From positions 310,001 through 374,000 of the forward strand of contig OZ252012.1 of the NCBI GenBank assembly GCA_965247395.1: 64,000 nt of DNA, written 5' to 3'. The DNA is from CAYRJD01 sp965247395. Lineage in GTDB: Bacteria; Actinomycetota; Acidimicrobiia; Acidimicrobiales; Poriferisodalaceae. The translations under genes and the position numbers were made by a program. The notes under the pieces were generated by a model that worked only from the letters and a program-made list of their open reading frames with translations, was not told the DNA's origin and did no database searches. Shown one piece after another: positions 35,217 to 44,090 of the stretch. How positions within the stretch are numbered: position 1 is the stretch's first letter; each line of letters starts with the position of its first letter.

Positions 35217-35252
35217 GTTTGCGAGGATATATTTACTCGCCTCCATTGTGAG
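35217..35252 (+). repeat. degenerate CRISPR repeat with conserved stem (second)
   Basis: GTTTG at the 5' end and TCCATTGTGAG at the 3' end match the repeat; the centre folds as GCGAG with CTCGC around a ten-base AT-rich loop. It is separated from the previous degenerate copy by a 37-bp spacer-like segment (35180-35216). The same ATTGTGAG ending is seen in the repeat at 32640. Confidence 0.75.
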
Positions 35253-35298
35253 CTGTCTTTGGCGCTAGGCAGGTTGGTGCTGGCGGCAGCTGTCAGTT

Positions 35299-36477
35299 CT
35301 AACGCCTGAGTAACACCCGATACACGTCTGCCACTAGTTCAAGTTGTGAGCTCTCTATCCATTCGACTTCGCCGTGAGCCTGCTCGATTGAGCCTGGTCC
35401 AAACACAACAATCTGATCGGCTATCTCACCGTACTTCAAAGCGTTTGAACCGAAATTAGCAACTGTTGCAGGTTGGCCGGAAAATTCCTCCAGAAGCTTC
35501 ACCAAATCACAATCCGGAGACTGAACAAACGCTGCACTAGTTGAATCGCTAGCTAGCTGAATCTTCACTCTGGCTGGCAATGCGGCTGAGCGGACCATTT
35601 CACACAGATGATCAAACTCGGCATCCGGATCTTCGCCATCTACCGTTCGGCGGCCAACGAAAAGCTCACACTGGTCTGGAATGATGTTGCGTGCCCGCCC
35701 GCCATTGATCTCAGTCACCGCCACCGAGCCCGGTCCTAAGACCGCACCCACCCCACCGGCAAGGCCTTCTCCAGCACCGGAGATCGCTTTTCCACTAGCT
35801 AGATTTCCTTGCTCTTCATCAATGCAGGCCACCACTCTCGCAGCTGCGGAGATGGCGTTGATTCCCTTATCCGGCAAAGATGAATGAGCGGACTGGCCTT
35901 CAACGATCAACTCCAAGCCAAAGCCACCTTTGTGCCCGTACACCGGAGCACACATCGTTGGCTCGGCCACTATCAGCTGCTCCACTTGCTCGCCACGCTC
36001 TAGCAGCCGATCTCGATATGCACACGCACCAAGCAACCCACCGCTTTCCTCGGAGACCGTCCCGACCAGCTCAAGTGAAGGCATAGGAACAATGCCGTCG
36101 GCCTGCAACTCCTCCAACACACTCAGAACTACCGCCAGCGTCGCTTTGGTGTCAACCGATCCACGTCCGTAAACCTTGTTTTGCTCGGTATCGATCCGCC
36201 CGTCAAACGGATCGCCCTCCATGTGTTCCACGCCAACGGTGTCCAGATGTACGTCAATCGCCAGGGTGCGAGATGTCTGCCCGGCAAATCGCGCATACAC
36301 ATTCGAGCGCCCCGGCTCGACCTCGTGTAGCTCAACTTCCGCACCCATTGCCGCCGCACGATCGGCCAGCCATTGCGACATCGCTGCTTCGCCACCAACG
36401 CCCGAGCGCTCACCGGCATGCATCGGATTGACGCTTGGAATGCGCACTAGCTCACTTAGCAGTTCAGCGATAGCCAC
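35299..36477 (-). CDS. M20 family metallopeptidase (ArgE/DapE-like deacylase)
   Basis: A 392-residue zinc hydrolase. Metal-binding motifs: AIDVHLDTVGVE, YGRGSVDTKATLAV (bridging Asp) and TVSEESGG with the general base Glu pair; the dimerisation domain (GGFGLELIVEGQSAHSS) follows. Close to acetylornithine deacetylase / succinyl-diaminopimelate desuccinylase. It is divergent from argG with only 33 bp between starts, so an arginine-pathway role (acetylornithine deacetylation) is plausible but not shown. It faces the end of the CRISPR array. Confidence 0.85.
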   Translation of the reverse strand: MAIAELLSELVRIPSVNPMHAGERSGVGGEAAMSQWLADRAAAMGAEVELHEVEPGRSNVYARFAGQTSRTLAIDVHLDTVGVEHMEGDPFDGRIDTEQNKVYGRGSVDTKATLAVVLSVLEELQADGIVPMPSLELVGTVSEESGGLLGACAYRDRLLERGEQVEQLIVAEPTMCAPVYGHKGGFGLELIVEGQSAHSSLPDKGINAISAAARVVACIDEEQGNLASGKAISGAGEGLAGGVGAVLGPGSVAVTEINGGRARNIIPDQCELFVGRRTVDGEDPDAEFDHLCEMVRSAALPARVKIQLASDSTSAAFVQSPDCDLVKLLEEFSGQPATVANFGSNALKYGEIADQIVVFGPGSIEQAHGEVEWIESSQLELVADVYRVLLRR

Positions 36478-36510
36478 CTTGCTCCCTCAATGCGAGCGTA
36501 GCTTGATCGC

Positions 36511-37839
36511 ATGGAATCATCCGCCAAAGTGCTCACGCAACTGCCTGTAGGCGAGCGTGTGGGTATTGCTTTCTCCGGCGGGTTGGACACTTCGGCGGCT
36601 GTCGCTTGGATGCGTGAACATGGCGCCCAGCCTTGCGCTTACACCGCTGACCTAGGCCAACCTGACGAACCAGACCTAGAAGGAGTACCGAAACGCGCCA
36701 AGAAATACGGTGCTGAAATCGCACGCCTGGTCGACTGTCGCGCCGAACTAGTGCGTGAAGGCCTGGCGGCACTGCAATGTGGAGCGTTCCACATCACCAC
36801 AGCGGGTCGCACCTACTTCAACACCACGCCGCTGGGACGAGCGGTAACCGGAACGATGCTCGTGTCAGCCATGCACGAAGACGGCGTCGACATCTGGGGC
36901 GACGGCTCGACCTACAAGGGCAACGACATCGAACGCTTCTATCGCTACGGCCTGCTCGTCAACGAGAAGCTGCGCATCTACAAGCCCTGGCTAGACCCGA
37001 CCTTCGTTGAAGAGCTAGGCGGGCGCACCGGCATGAGCGAATATCTGGCCGCACGCGATCTTCCCTATAGCGCCTCGGCCGACAAGGCCTATTCGACCGA
37101 CGCCAACATTTGGGGAGCCACCCATGAGGCGAAATCGCTGGAGCAACTCAGCACTTCCATGCACGTCGTGTCTCCGATCATGGGCGTGGCTCACTGGGAC
37201 CCGGCGGTTGAGATCACCACCGAAGACGTCACGGTGCGCTTTGAAGCGGGCTGGCCGGTAGAGATCAACGCGAAGACCTTCGTAGATGATGTCGCGCTGG
37301 TGGCAGCTGCTAACGAGATCGGTGGGCGCCACGGCCTAGGGATGAGCGACCAGATTGAAAACCGAATCATCGAAGCAAAGTCGCGTGGCATCTATGAGGG
37401 TCCCGGCATTGCGCTGCTCCATATTGCATATGAGCGTCTGGTGTCGGCGATTCACAACGAGGCCACGATCGAGAGCTATCGCACGATGGGTCGTCAACTA
37501 GGTCGACTGCTGTACGAAGGCCGCTGGTTTGACCCGCAGAGCCTGATGTTGCGTGATTCGCTGCTGCGCTGGGTGGGCTCGTCGATAACTGGCACCGTCA
37601 CGCTGCAGCTTCGTCGTGGCGACGACTACACGATCTTGGATACCAGCGGTGACAAGCTCACCTACCACGAGGATCGTCTGTCGATGGAACGAGTTGAAGA
37701 CGCAGCGTTTAGCCCGCTTGATCGCATCGGTCAGCTGACGATGCGCAATCTTGACATTGCCGACAGCCGCTCAAAGCTCGAGCAATACCGCCAAGCAGGT
37801 CGTCTAGGCGAGGGACACATCGCTCGACTAGAGCAATAG
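36511..37839 (+). CDS. argG: argininosuccinate synthase
   Basis: Joins citrulline and aspartate with ATP in arginine synthesis. The N-terminal P-loop-like motif is AFSGGLDTSAAVAWM, followed by YTADLGQPDEPDLEGVPKRA. The 442-residue length and segments such as DIWGDGSTYKGNDIERFYRYG place it in the longer ArgG subgroup typified by E. coli, not the shorter form common in Actinobacteria. It converges with icd, with 15 bp between stops. Confidence 0.95.
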   Translation: MESSAKVLTQLPVGERVGIAFSGGLDTSAAVAWMREHGAQPCAYTADLGQPDEPDLEGVPKRAKKYGAEIARLVDCRAELVREGLAALQCGAFHITTAGRTYFNTTPLGRAVTGTMLVSAMHEDGVDIWGDGSTYKGNDIERFYRYGLLVNEKLRIYKPWLDPTFVEELGGRTGMSEYLAARDLPYSASADKAYSTDANIWGATHEAKSLEQLSTSMHVVSPIMGVAHWDPAVEITTEDVTVRFEAGWPVEINAKTFVDDVALVAAANEIGGRHGLGMSDQIENRIIEAKSRGIYEGPGIALLHIAYERLVSAIHNEATIESYRTMGRQLGRLLYEGRWFDPQSLMLRDSLLRWVGSSITGTVTLQLRRGDDYTILDTSGDKLTYHEDRLSMERVEDAAFSPLDRIGQLTMRNLDIADSRSKLEQYRQAGRLGEGHIARLEQ

Positions 37840-37854
37840 CTGCGAGCTAGTTGG

Positions 37855-40140
37855 CTACTTGCTTGCAAACTCCGAAAGCGCCGCGTTAAACGTTTTACTG
37901 GGTCGCATCGCTGCGGCAGCCAGCTTCGGATCGGGCCTGTAATAACCACCCAAATCAACCGCCGGTCCCTGGCAATCCACCATCTCTTCGATGATCTGGT
38001 CCTCACTCGCGGCTAGCGCAGTGGCCAACGGAGCGAAGCGCTGCGCTAGCTCAGGATCGGCGCTCTGCGCAGCCATCTCGGCCGCCCAGTACTTAGCCAG
38101 GTAGTAGTGACTGGCACGGTTGTCTGGCTCACTTACCTTGCGACTAGGGGAGCGACCCTCCTCCAACCATCGGCCAACAGCTTCCGACAACGTTTCGGCC
38201 AACAGCTGCGCGGTCGGGTTTCCCGAATTCATTGCCAGGTGTTCAAGCGACACCACCAGCGCCAAGAACTCGCCCAGGCTGTCCCAGCGCAGATGATTTT
38301 CTTGCGTGAACTGAGCCACATGCTTAGGCGCCGAACCACCCGCTCCGGTTTCAAACAGCCCACCGCCAGCCATCAACGGCACGATCGACAACATCTTGGC
38401 CGATGTCCCCAGCTCCAGGATCGGAAACAGGTCGGTGTTGTAGTCGCGCAGCACGTTGCCGGTAGCTGAAATCGTGTCCTCGCCGCGGCGGATGCGTTCT
38501 AGCGAATACTTACAGGCCTGCCCGGGTGCCAGCACTTCGATGCTGATGCCAGCCGCTTCGGGGGTGTCTTCAAACATCTCGCCCAGTTGTTGCTCAACCT
38601 TGGCGATCAGTTGGGCGTCATGTGCCCTGGTCTTATCTAGCCAAAACACCACCGGCACTCTGGTGGCTTTGGCCCGTTGTATGGCCAGCTCCACCCAATT
38701 GCTTATGGCGGCGTCGTTGGTGGAGCACATCCGCCAGATGTCGCCCTTGGCTACTTCGTGAGAGAGCAACACCTCGCCGCCGGCGGCAGTGCCAGCGTCA
38801 TTGCCTACACCAGCGCCTGCCATCACTACTCGCATCGTTCCGTCGGCGGGCAGCTCGAAGGTCTTGTCGTGGCTGCCGTATTCCTCAGCCTTTTGTGCCA
38901 TCAAACCCACGTTTGGCACCGAACCCATTGATGTGGGGTCAAAAGCGCCGTGCTGCTTACAGTCGTCGATAACGGCCTGGAACACTCCCGCGTAGCTGCT
39001 GTCGGGAATCACGGCCTTGGTGTCTTGTTGCTCGCCGGCTGCGTTCCACATCTGACCCGATGTGCGAATCATCGCTGGCATGGAGGCGTCCACGATCACG
39101 TCGCTGGGAACGTGCAGATTGGTTATGCCGCGGTCGGAATCCACCATTGCCACCGCTGGACCTTGTGCCAGAGCGGCTTCGATGTCTGCGGTGATGGCTT
39201 GAGCTTGTTCGGCGGGCAGCGAAGAGATAGCCGTCAACACAGACTCAAGTCCGTTGTTGGGGTTTGCGCCCGCTGCGGAGAGCGACTCTTTGTGGCTCTC
39301 AAACACCGAAGCGAAATAGGCGCTGACGCAGTGTCCGAAGATGATGGGGTCTGACACCTTCATCATCGTGGCCTTTAGATGAAGTGAAAAAAGTACGCCC
39401 GAGCTCTTGGCGTCGGCTAGCTGTTGAACCAAGAACTCCTGCAGTGCCGCTATTGACATGTAGCTGGCGTCAACGACGGTGCTGGCTTTTAGCTCGACCG
39501 ATTTGAGCAGTGTGGATTCGCCGTCGCCAGAACCGCTCGGTTCAAAGCGAATCTCCAGCGTGCAGTCTTGTTGCAGCGTGATCGACTGCTCGTTGGAGCG
39601 AAAGTCGCCAGTGCTCATGGTGGCTACATGGGTTTCGCTGTTAGGCGACCATTCACCCATCGGATGAGGAAAACGCCGGGCGTATTGCTTCACAGCGGCT
39701 GGTGCACGCCTGTCGGAGTTGCCCTCACGCAGCACAGGATTCACAGCCGAACCTTTTACTCGGTCGTAGCGCGCACGAACCTCAACCGCTTCGACGCTGG
39801 CATCTTCATCGGCTGGATAATCAGGCACGGCTATTCCTTGAGCTTGCAGCTCCGCGCAGGCTTCCTTTAGCTGTGGCACCGAGGCTGAGATGTTTGGCAG
39901 CTTGATGATGTTGGCATCGCCGTGCTTGGTCATTTCACCCAGCTCGGCCAGAGCGTCCGACATTTGTTGCTCGGGCGGTAGCTGATCGCTAAATGCCGCC
40001 ACTATCCGACCCGCCAACGAAATGTCGCGTGTCTCTACCTCAACTCCGGCTGCGGAGGTGAACGCTTCGATAATCGGCAGCAAGGAGTAGGTAGCGAGCG
40101 CTGGGGCTTCGTCGGTATAGGTGTAGATGATCTTTGGCAT
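37855..40140 (-). CDS. icd: isocitrate dehydrogenase (NADP), monomeric type
   Basis: A 761-residue protein starting MPKIIYTYTDEAPALATYSLLPI, with the monomeric-IDH features HGDANIIKLPNISASVPQLKEA, YPADEDAS and GEWSPNSETHVATM. Converts isocitrate to 2-oxoglutarate with NADP in the citric-acid cycle. The large monomeric isozyme is common in Actinobacteria. It follows the TcuA-like gene on the same strand after 30 bp. Confidence 0.95.
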   Translation of the reverse strand: MPKIIYTYTDEAPALATYSLLPIIEAFTSAAGVEVETRDISLAGRIVAAFSDQLPPEQQMSDALAELGEMTKHGDANIIKLPNISASVPQLKEACAELQAQGIAVPDYPADEDASVEAVEVRARYDRVKGSAVNPVLREGNSDRRAPAAVKQYARRFPHPMGEWSPNSETHVATMSTGDFRSNEQSITLQQDCTLEIRFEPSGSGDGESTLLKSVELKASTVVDASYMSIAALQEFLVQQLADAKSSGVLFSLHLKATMMKVSDPIIFGHCVSAYFASVFESHKESLSAAGANPNNGLESVLTAISSLPAEQAQAITADIEAALAQGPAVAMVDSDRGITNLHVPSDVIVDASMPAMIRTSGQMWNAAGEQQDTKAVIPDSSYAGVFQAVIDDCKQHGAFDPTSMGSVPNVGLMAQKAEEYGSHDKTFELPADGTMRVVMAGAGVGNDAGTAAGGEVLLSHEVAKGDIWRMCSTNDAAISNWVELAIQRAKATRVPVVFWLDKTRAHDAQLIAKVEQQLGEMFEDTPEAAGISIEVLAPGQACKYSLERIRRGEDTISATGNVLRDYNTDLFPILELGTSAKMLSIVPLMAGGGLFETGAGGSAPKHVAQFTQENHLRWDSLGEFLALVVSLEHLAMNSGNPTAQLLAETLSEAVGRWLEEGRSPSRKVSEPDNRASHYYLAKYWAAEMAAQSADPELAQRFAPLATALAASEDQIIEEMVDCQGPAVDLGGYYRPDPKLAAAAMRPSKTFNAALSEFASK

Positions 40141-40170
40141 GGTCTCTTAGGGTCTCAGAATCTCCAGGTT

Positions 40171-41697
40171 TCAGGGGTGCTTAGGAGTATGGCGCGCGGA
40201 AGCTAAGTCGGCTGAGCTACTGGCAGAAGTTCCAGCCAATCTGCCAAAAACCGCTCCGGCCATCAAACCGGTGCCACCTGGATAGTTGCCGTAGAACAGT
40301 CCGCCAACCAGTTCGCCTGCTGCGAACAAGCCCGGGATGGTTTCAAGGTCGGTGTTGATGACTTGGCCAGAGGTGTTGATGCGAAGGCCACCAAACGTAA
40401 AGGTCAGCCCGCAGGTGACCTGAAACGCCACAAACGGCGGCTCGTTGATCGTGTTAGCCCAGTTGGTTTTGTTTATCTCCAGGCCGGTTGTGCTGCGACC
40501 GTCAAGCACGTTCGGGTCAAAATCGGCCTCGGTTTGCACCGCCGCGTTGTACTCCGTGATCGTGGCGTGAGCCGACTCAGCATCTACGCCCTCCATGCGA
40601 GCACACAGTTCGCCAAGCGTGTCGGCGCTCACCTTGGTTACCTGCCGGATGCGATATTCGTCTCGCAGCAGATGCTCCACTTTGGCGTCAAAGATCTGCC
40701 AAGCCGCATGACCGGGTTGAGCCAAGATTTCCCGGCCGTAGCGGGCGTAGGTGTAGTTGCGAAAGTCCGCGCCTTCGTCCAAAAAACGCTTGCCAGCGTT
40801 GTTCAGCACTATCCCAAACGGATAGCTGTGCTTTTGAAAGCCGTCACCCACGGCCAGATCACCAAACTCTGGGGCGTTGTAATCCCAGGCAACGGCGTGC
40901 GCGCCGCTCCAGTTGCCGTATGCCATAGCGCCGACATCAAGCGCCATCGCAATGCCGTCGCCGGTGTTGAAGCGTGTGCCGCGCACCTTGGCTAGATCCC
41001 AGCCTGGGCCTAGATATTTAGTGCGCCACTCGGCGTTGGCCTGAAACCCGCCAGCCGCTAGCACCACCGCACCCGCTGTTACATCTTGCGTGCGATTGCG
41101 GCTGGATATTTTGCGCCGAACAACTACGCCTTTCACACCATCGTCGTCAGCGAGCAGGTTGCGTGCGGTTGCGTCGTACCACAGCTCGATACCAGCACGA
41201 TCTAGTGCAGCGTGTAGCGATTCCATTAGTCCTTCGCCACCGCCCCAAGTCTCAACGGTTAGCCCACCCCAAAACTTGAAACGTCCGTCGACCTTGAAGG
41301 CTTGTCGCCCCCAGATCGGAGCAAACCGCACTCCGTGTGAAGCCATCCACATCACGGTTTCGCGGCTCTTAGATACCAGGGCGTGGGCCAGATCTGGGTC
41401 GGTGCGGTAGTAGGTGATGCGCCCCATGTCCGCATAGAACTCATTTTCGGTGTAGGTGCCGAAATCGGTGTTTGCTACTTCGTCGTCGGTGAGGTCGGGC
41501 ATCAACGCACGCAGATCGTCAACGCCGTCGTAGGCAAAGCGGATTGCTCCTGCGGTGAAGCGACTGTTGCCGCCTGCCTCAGATCGTGGTGCGCGCTCTA
41601 GCACTAGCACTTTGGCGCCGGCATCGGAAGCGGCCAGAGCGGCGCATATTGCGGCGTTGCCAGCGCCAACTACCACCACGTCGTAGGACTGGGTCAC
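40171..41697 (-). CDS. tcuA: FAD-dependent dehydrogenase, TcuA (tricarballylate dehydrogenase)-like
   Basis: A 508-residue flavoprotein of the succinate dehydrogenase/fumarate reductase flavoprotein family. The dinucleotide motif is VVVVGAGNAAICAALAASDAGA, followed by LERAPRSEAGGNSRFTAGAIRF; the C-terminal region ends in GLFAAGELVGGLFYGNYPGGTGL. These segments match TcuA, which oxidises tricarballylate to cis-aconitate. The electron-carrier partner TcuB and transporter TcuC are not adjacent, so the substrate may differ. Located beside isocitrate dehydrogenase, compatible with tricarboxylate metabolism. Confidence 0.8.
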   Translation of the reverse strand: MTQSYDVVVVGAGNAAICAALAASDAGAKVLVLERAPRSEAGGNSRFTAGAIRFAYDGVDDLRALMPDLTDDEVANTDFGTYTENEFYADMGRITYYRTDPDLAHALVSKSRETVMWMASHGVRFAPIWGRQAFKVDGRFKFWGGLTVETWGGGEGLMESLHAALDRAGIELWYDATARNLLADDDGVKGVVVRRKISSRNRTQDVTAGAVVLAAGGFQANAEWRTKYLGPGWDLAKVRGTRFNTGDGIAMALDVGAMAYGNWSGAHAVAWDYNAPEFGDLAVGDGFQKHSYPFGIVLNNAGKRFLDEGADFRNYTYARYGREILAQPGHAAWQIFDAKVEHLLRDEYRIRQVTKVSADTLGELCARMEGVDAESAHATITEYNAAVQTEADFDPNVLDGRSTTGLEINKTNWANTINEPPFVAFQVTCGLTFTFGGLRINTSGQVINTDLETIPGLFAAGELVGGLFYGNYPGGTGLMAGAVFGRLAGTSASSSADLASARHTPKHP

Positions 41698-41743
41698 GGT
41701 GCGTAAGGCAGAGTCACTGTGCGGTTGAATCTACGCTGCGTTA

Positions 41744-42853
41744 ATGAACGAACAAGTGGCCGCCAAAACCGTCACCGTCAATCATCTCAAGTTGATCGAC
41801 CTGGTAACGGAGATCTTCACAAACGCTGGCTGTTCCGATGACGAGTCGGCTCGCATAGCTACAAGCCTGGTTGGCGCCAATCTTGCTGGCCACGACAGCC
41901 ACGGCGTAATTCGCGTGGAGCGTTACGTGGACTGGCTAGCCGCAGGCGTTCAAGTGGCCGACCAAGAGCTCGTGACGTTGATCGATAGCGGTGCGTTGCT
42001 GCTTGTCGATGGCCAGTTCGGCATGGGGCAAACCGTTGGCCCGGCGGCTGTGAAACTCGGTATCGAACGCTGCCAGGAGCTAGGCACAGCGGTAGTGGCG
42101 TTGCGCAAGGCCGGACACTTAGGCCGCATCGGCGAATACGCCGAGATGGCCGCCGAAAAAGGTCTGGTGTCGTTACATCTGGTCAACGTCGCTGGCAGCC
42201 GTCTAGTAGCGCCCTTTGGCGCGCGCCAAAGACGCATGGGCACCAACCCGTTGGCGTTTGGCACCCCTGTCAAAGATCGACCGCCGGTGATTCACGACTT
42301 CGCCACCTCAATCGTCGCAGAGGGCAAGGCGCTGGTGGCGTTGCACGGCGGCCCAGAGTTGCCGTCTGATGCCTTTGTAGACGCGGACGGAAACATCACA
42401 GGCGATCCGAAGGTGTTTTACGACATCAAGCCTGGCCAAGCACCCGACCTGATGGCAGGAGACGGTTCACTGCGAGCGATGGGCGAGCACAAGGGGTCGG
42501 GCATTTCTGTCATGTGCGAGCTGATGGCGGGCGTGTTGACCGGCAGCGGAAGCGCCGGACCGCGTCCCGTGCGTTTCAGCAACGGAATGCTTTCGGTCTA
42601 CGTAGACCCGAATGTCTTAGACACCGAAAACGAATACGACACGTTGGTGCAGGAGTACATGGACTGGTTTTATGAGGCTGCGCCGATTGACACGGCGAAG
42701 CCGGTGATGTTGCCGGGAGACGCCGAACGTAAGCGACGTGAAGAACGGATGCGCGACGGGCTAGTAATTCCCGTTGACGCTTGGCGCACTATTACCAATG
42801 CGGCCGGCTCGGTCGGCACCGCCGACGGTCGAATAGCACAAGCGCTTGAGTAG
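41744..42853 (+). CDS. Ldh2-family malate/L-lactate/ureidoglycolate-type dehydrogenase
   Basis: A 369-residue NAD(P)-dependent oxidoreductase of the malate/L-lactate dehydrogenase type 2 family. Recognised segments are ANLAGHDSHGVIRVERYV with the catalytic His, GQTVGPAAVKLGIE, and GTNPLAFGTPVKDRPPVIHDFATS. Substrate is a 2-hydroxy acid; the family also includes sulfolactate and ureidoglycolate dehydrogenases. Divergent from the TcuA-like gene (46 bp). Confidence 0.85.
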   Translation: MNEQVAAKTVTVNHLKLIDLVTEIFTNAGCSDDESARIATSLVGANLAGHDSHGVIRVERYVDWLAAGVQVADQELVTLIDSGALLLVDGQFGMGQTVGPAAVKLGIERCQELGTAVVALRKAGHLGRIGEYAEMAAEKGLVSLHLVNVAGSRLVAPFGARQRRMGTNPLAFGTPVKDRPPVIHDFATSIVAEGKALVALHGGPELPSDAFVDADGNITGDPKVFYDIKPGQAPDLMAGDGSLRAMGEHKGSGISVMCELMAGVLTGSGSAGPRPVRFSNGMLSVYVDPNVLDTENEYDTLVQEYMDWFYEAAPIDTAKPVMLPGDAERKRREERMRDGLVIPVDAWRTITNAAGSVGTADGRIAQALE

Positions 42854-42898
42854 AACGCTCAGCAATAATCGCTAATCTTCGGCACTGAAGGAGCTCCC

Positions 42899-43924
42899 AT
42901 GAGCAACAAGCCAGACCCGCTCACCGTCCCATTTGGCACGGTGATCGCCGATTACATGACTACCGCCCCCTACGACCAGGGCGGATACCACTATGCGGGC
43001 TCCGCAATACCAGTAGCAGACCTCACGCTCAGCCCGGCCGCGCACTGCCTGCACTATGGCAGCACCATGTTTGAGGGACTGAAAGCGCACAAACAACCCA
43101 ACGGAGACGTAGCGATCTTTCGTCTCGACGCACACGCTGAGCGCTTCCGCACCACTGCCGCAGCACTGCGGCTACCCGTGCCCGACACAGATCTGCTCAA
43201 GACGATGATCATCGATGCGGTCAGGGCCAACCTCTCTGAGGTGCCAGATACGCCGGCGTCGCTTTATATCCGTCCAACTCTCATCGGCACTGAGCCAAAC
43301 ATCGGTGCTGCCGCTACACCCAGTGCGGAAGGATTGCTGTACATCCTCAACTGCCCGGTAGGTGACTACTTCACGGGCGGCATTCGGCCGTTGACTCTGC
43401 AAGTTGAAACCACCATTCCGCGCACTACGCCGCAATTTGGCATGGTCAAAGCTGGCGCTAACTACGCCATGGCTCTGGGACCCACGCTTGACGCCAAGGC
43501 CTCCAACGAAGCGATCGACCAGATGCTGTTTGCCACCAACGGAGACATCACCGAAACCGGGGCAAGCAACTTCTTTATTGCAACCGATGACCATGTCATT
43601 ACTCGCCATCTAGACGAATCATTTCTGCATGGTGTTACCCGAGACTCAATCCTCACGCTGGCTAAAGACCTGGGCTACGAAGTCGAAGAGCGAGCCATCG
43701 ATGTAACCGAACTGGTTGATCGATCAAGCGAGTGCGAAGCGTTTTTGTCAGGTACTGCAGCGGTGATTGCGCCGGTCGGGACGCTGATTGTCGACGGTGA
43801 GACTCTCACGGTCGGCGACGGGCAGTCCGGCAAGACAACGATGCGGTTGCGCGAGGAACTGGTGAACATCACGCTGGGTTACAGCGAGGACGTGCATGGC
43901 TGGCGCACAGTCGTCCAGGCCTAA
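42899..43924 (+). CDS. ilvE: branched-chain amino acid aminotransferase
   Basis: PLP-dependent class IV aminotransferase of 341 residues. Family signatures are LHYGSTMFEGLKAH, VKAGANYAMAL with the PLP-binding Lys, and ITETGASNFFIATDDHVITR. It makes the last step of Leu, Ile and Val synthesis. A good GGAG ribosome binding site (GAAGGAGCTCCC) precedes the ATG. About 45 bp downstream of the dehydrogenase gene, possibly cotranscribed. Confidence 0.93.
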   Translation: MSNKPDPLTVPFGTVIADYMTTAPYDQGGYHYAGSAIPVADLTLSPAAHCLHYGSTMFEGLKAHKQPNGDVAIFRLDAHAERFRTTAAALRLPVPDTDLLKTMIIDAVRANLSEVPDTPASLYIRPTLIGTEPNIGAAATPSAEGLLYILNCPVGDYFTGGIRPLTLQVETTIPRTTPQFGMVKAGANYAMALGPTLDAKASNEAIDQMLFATNGDITETGASNFFIATDDHVITRHLDESFLHGVTRDSILTLAKDLGYEVEERAIDVTELVDRSSECEAFLSGTAAVIAPVGTLIVDGETLTVGDGQSGKTTMRLREELVNITLGYSEDVHGWRTVVQA

Positions 43925-43949
43925 ATAATCCTGCCTAACGAACTCTGCC

Positions 43950-44090
43950 TAGCCAGCCTTGGCTAACTAGCCAACAGCAGTAACCTGGTGCGGCCCAGAA
44001 GGCGACACAGTTGAATACGACTGGTGGGGTTGTGTTGTGTAGCAACAGCAGTAACCTGGTGCGGCCCAGAAGGCGACACCGGAGGACGAT
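43950..44090 (+). repeat. 37-bp direct repeat upstream of the peroxiredoxin gene
   Basis: Two exact 37-bp copies (43972-44008 and 44043-44079), beginning CAACAGCAGTAACC and ending AGAAGGCGACAC, occur 71 bp apart. A small hairpin TAGCCA-GCCT-TGGCTA (43950-43965) precedes them. The second copy ends right before the GGAGG ribosome binding site of the next gene. Function unknown; could be a duplicated regulatory site. Confidence 0.85.

Noticed and set aside
22577..35252. Spacers targeting sequences inside this window
   Set aside because: Apart from the leader-derived first spacer, I found no spacer that clearly matches other parts of the window by eye; a computed search would be needed to exclude partial matches.
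35145..35252. A full CreTA-type toxin-guard module
   Set aside because: Degenerate repeats are present, but I see no small toxin frame with rare-codon features next to them, so only the repeats are reported.
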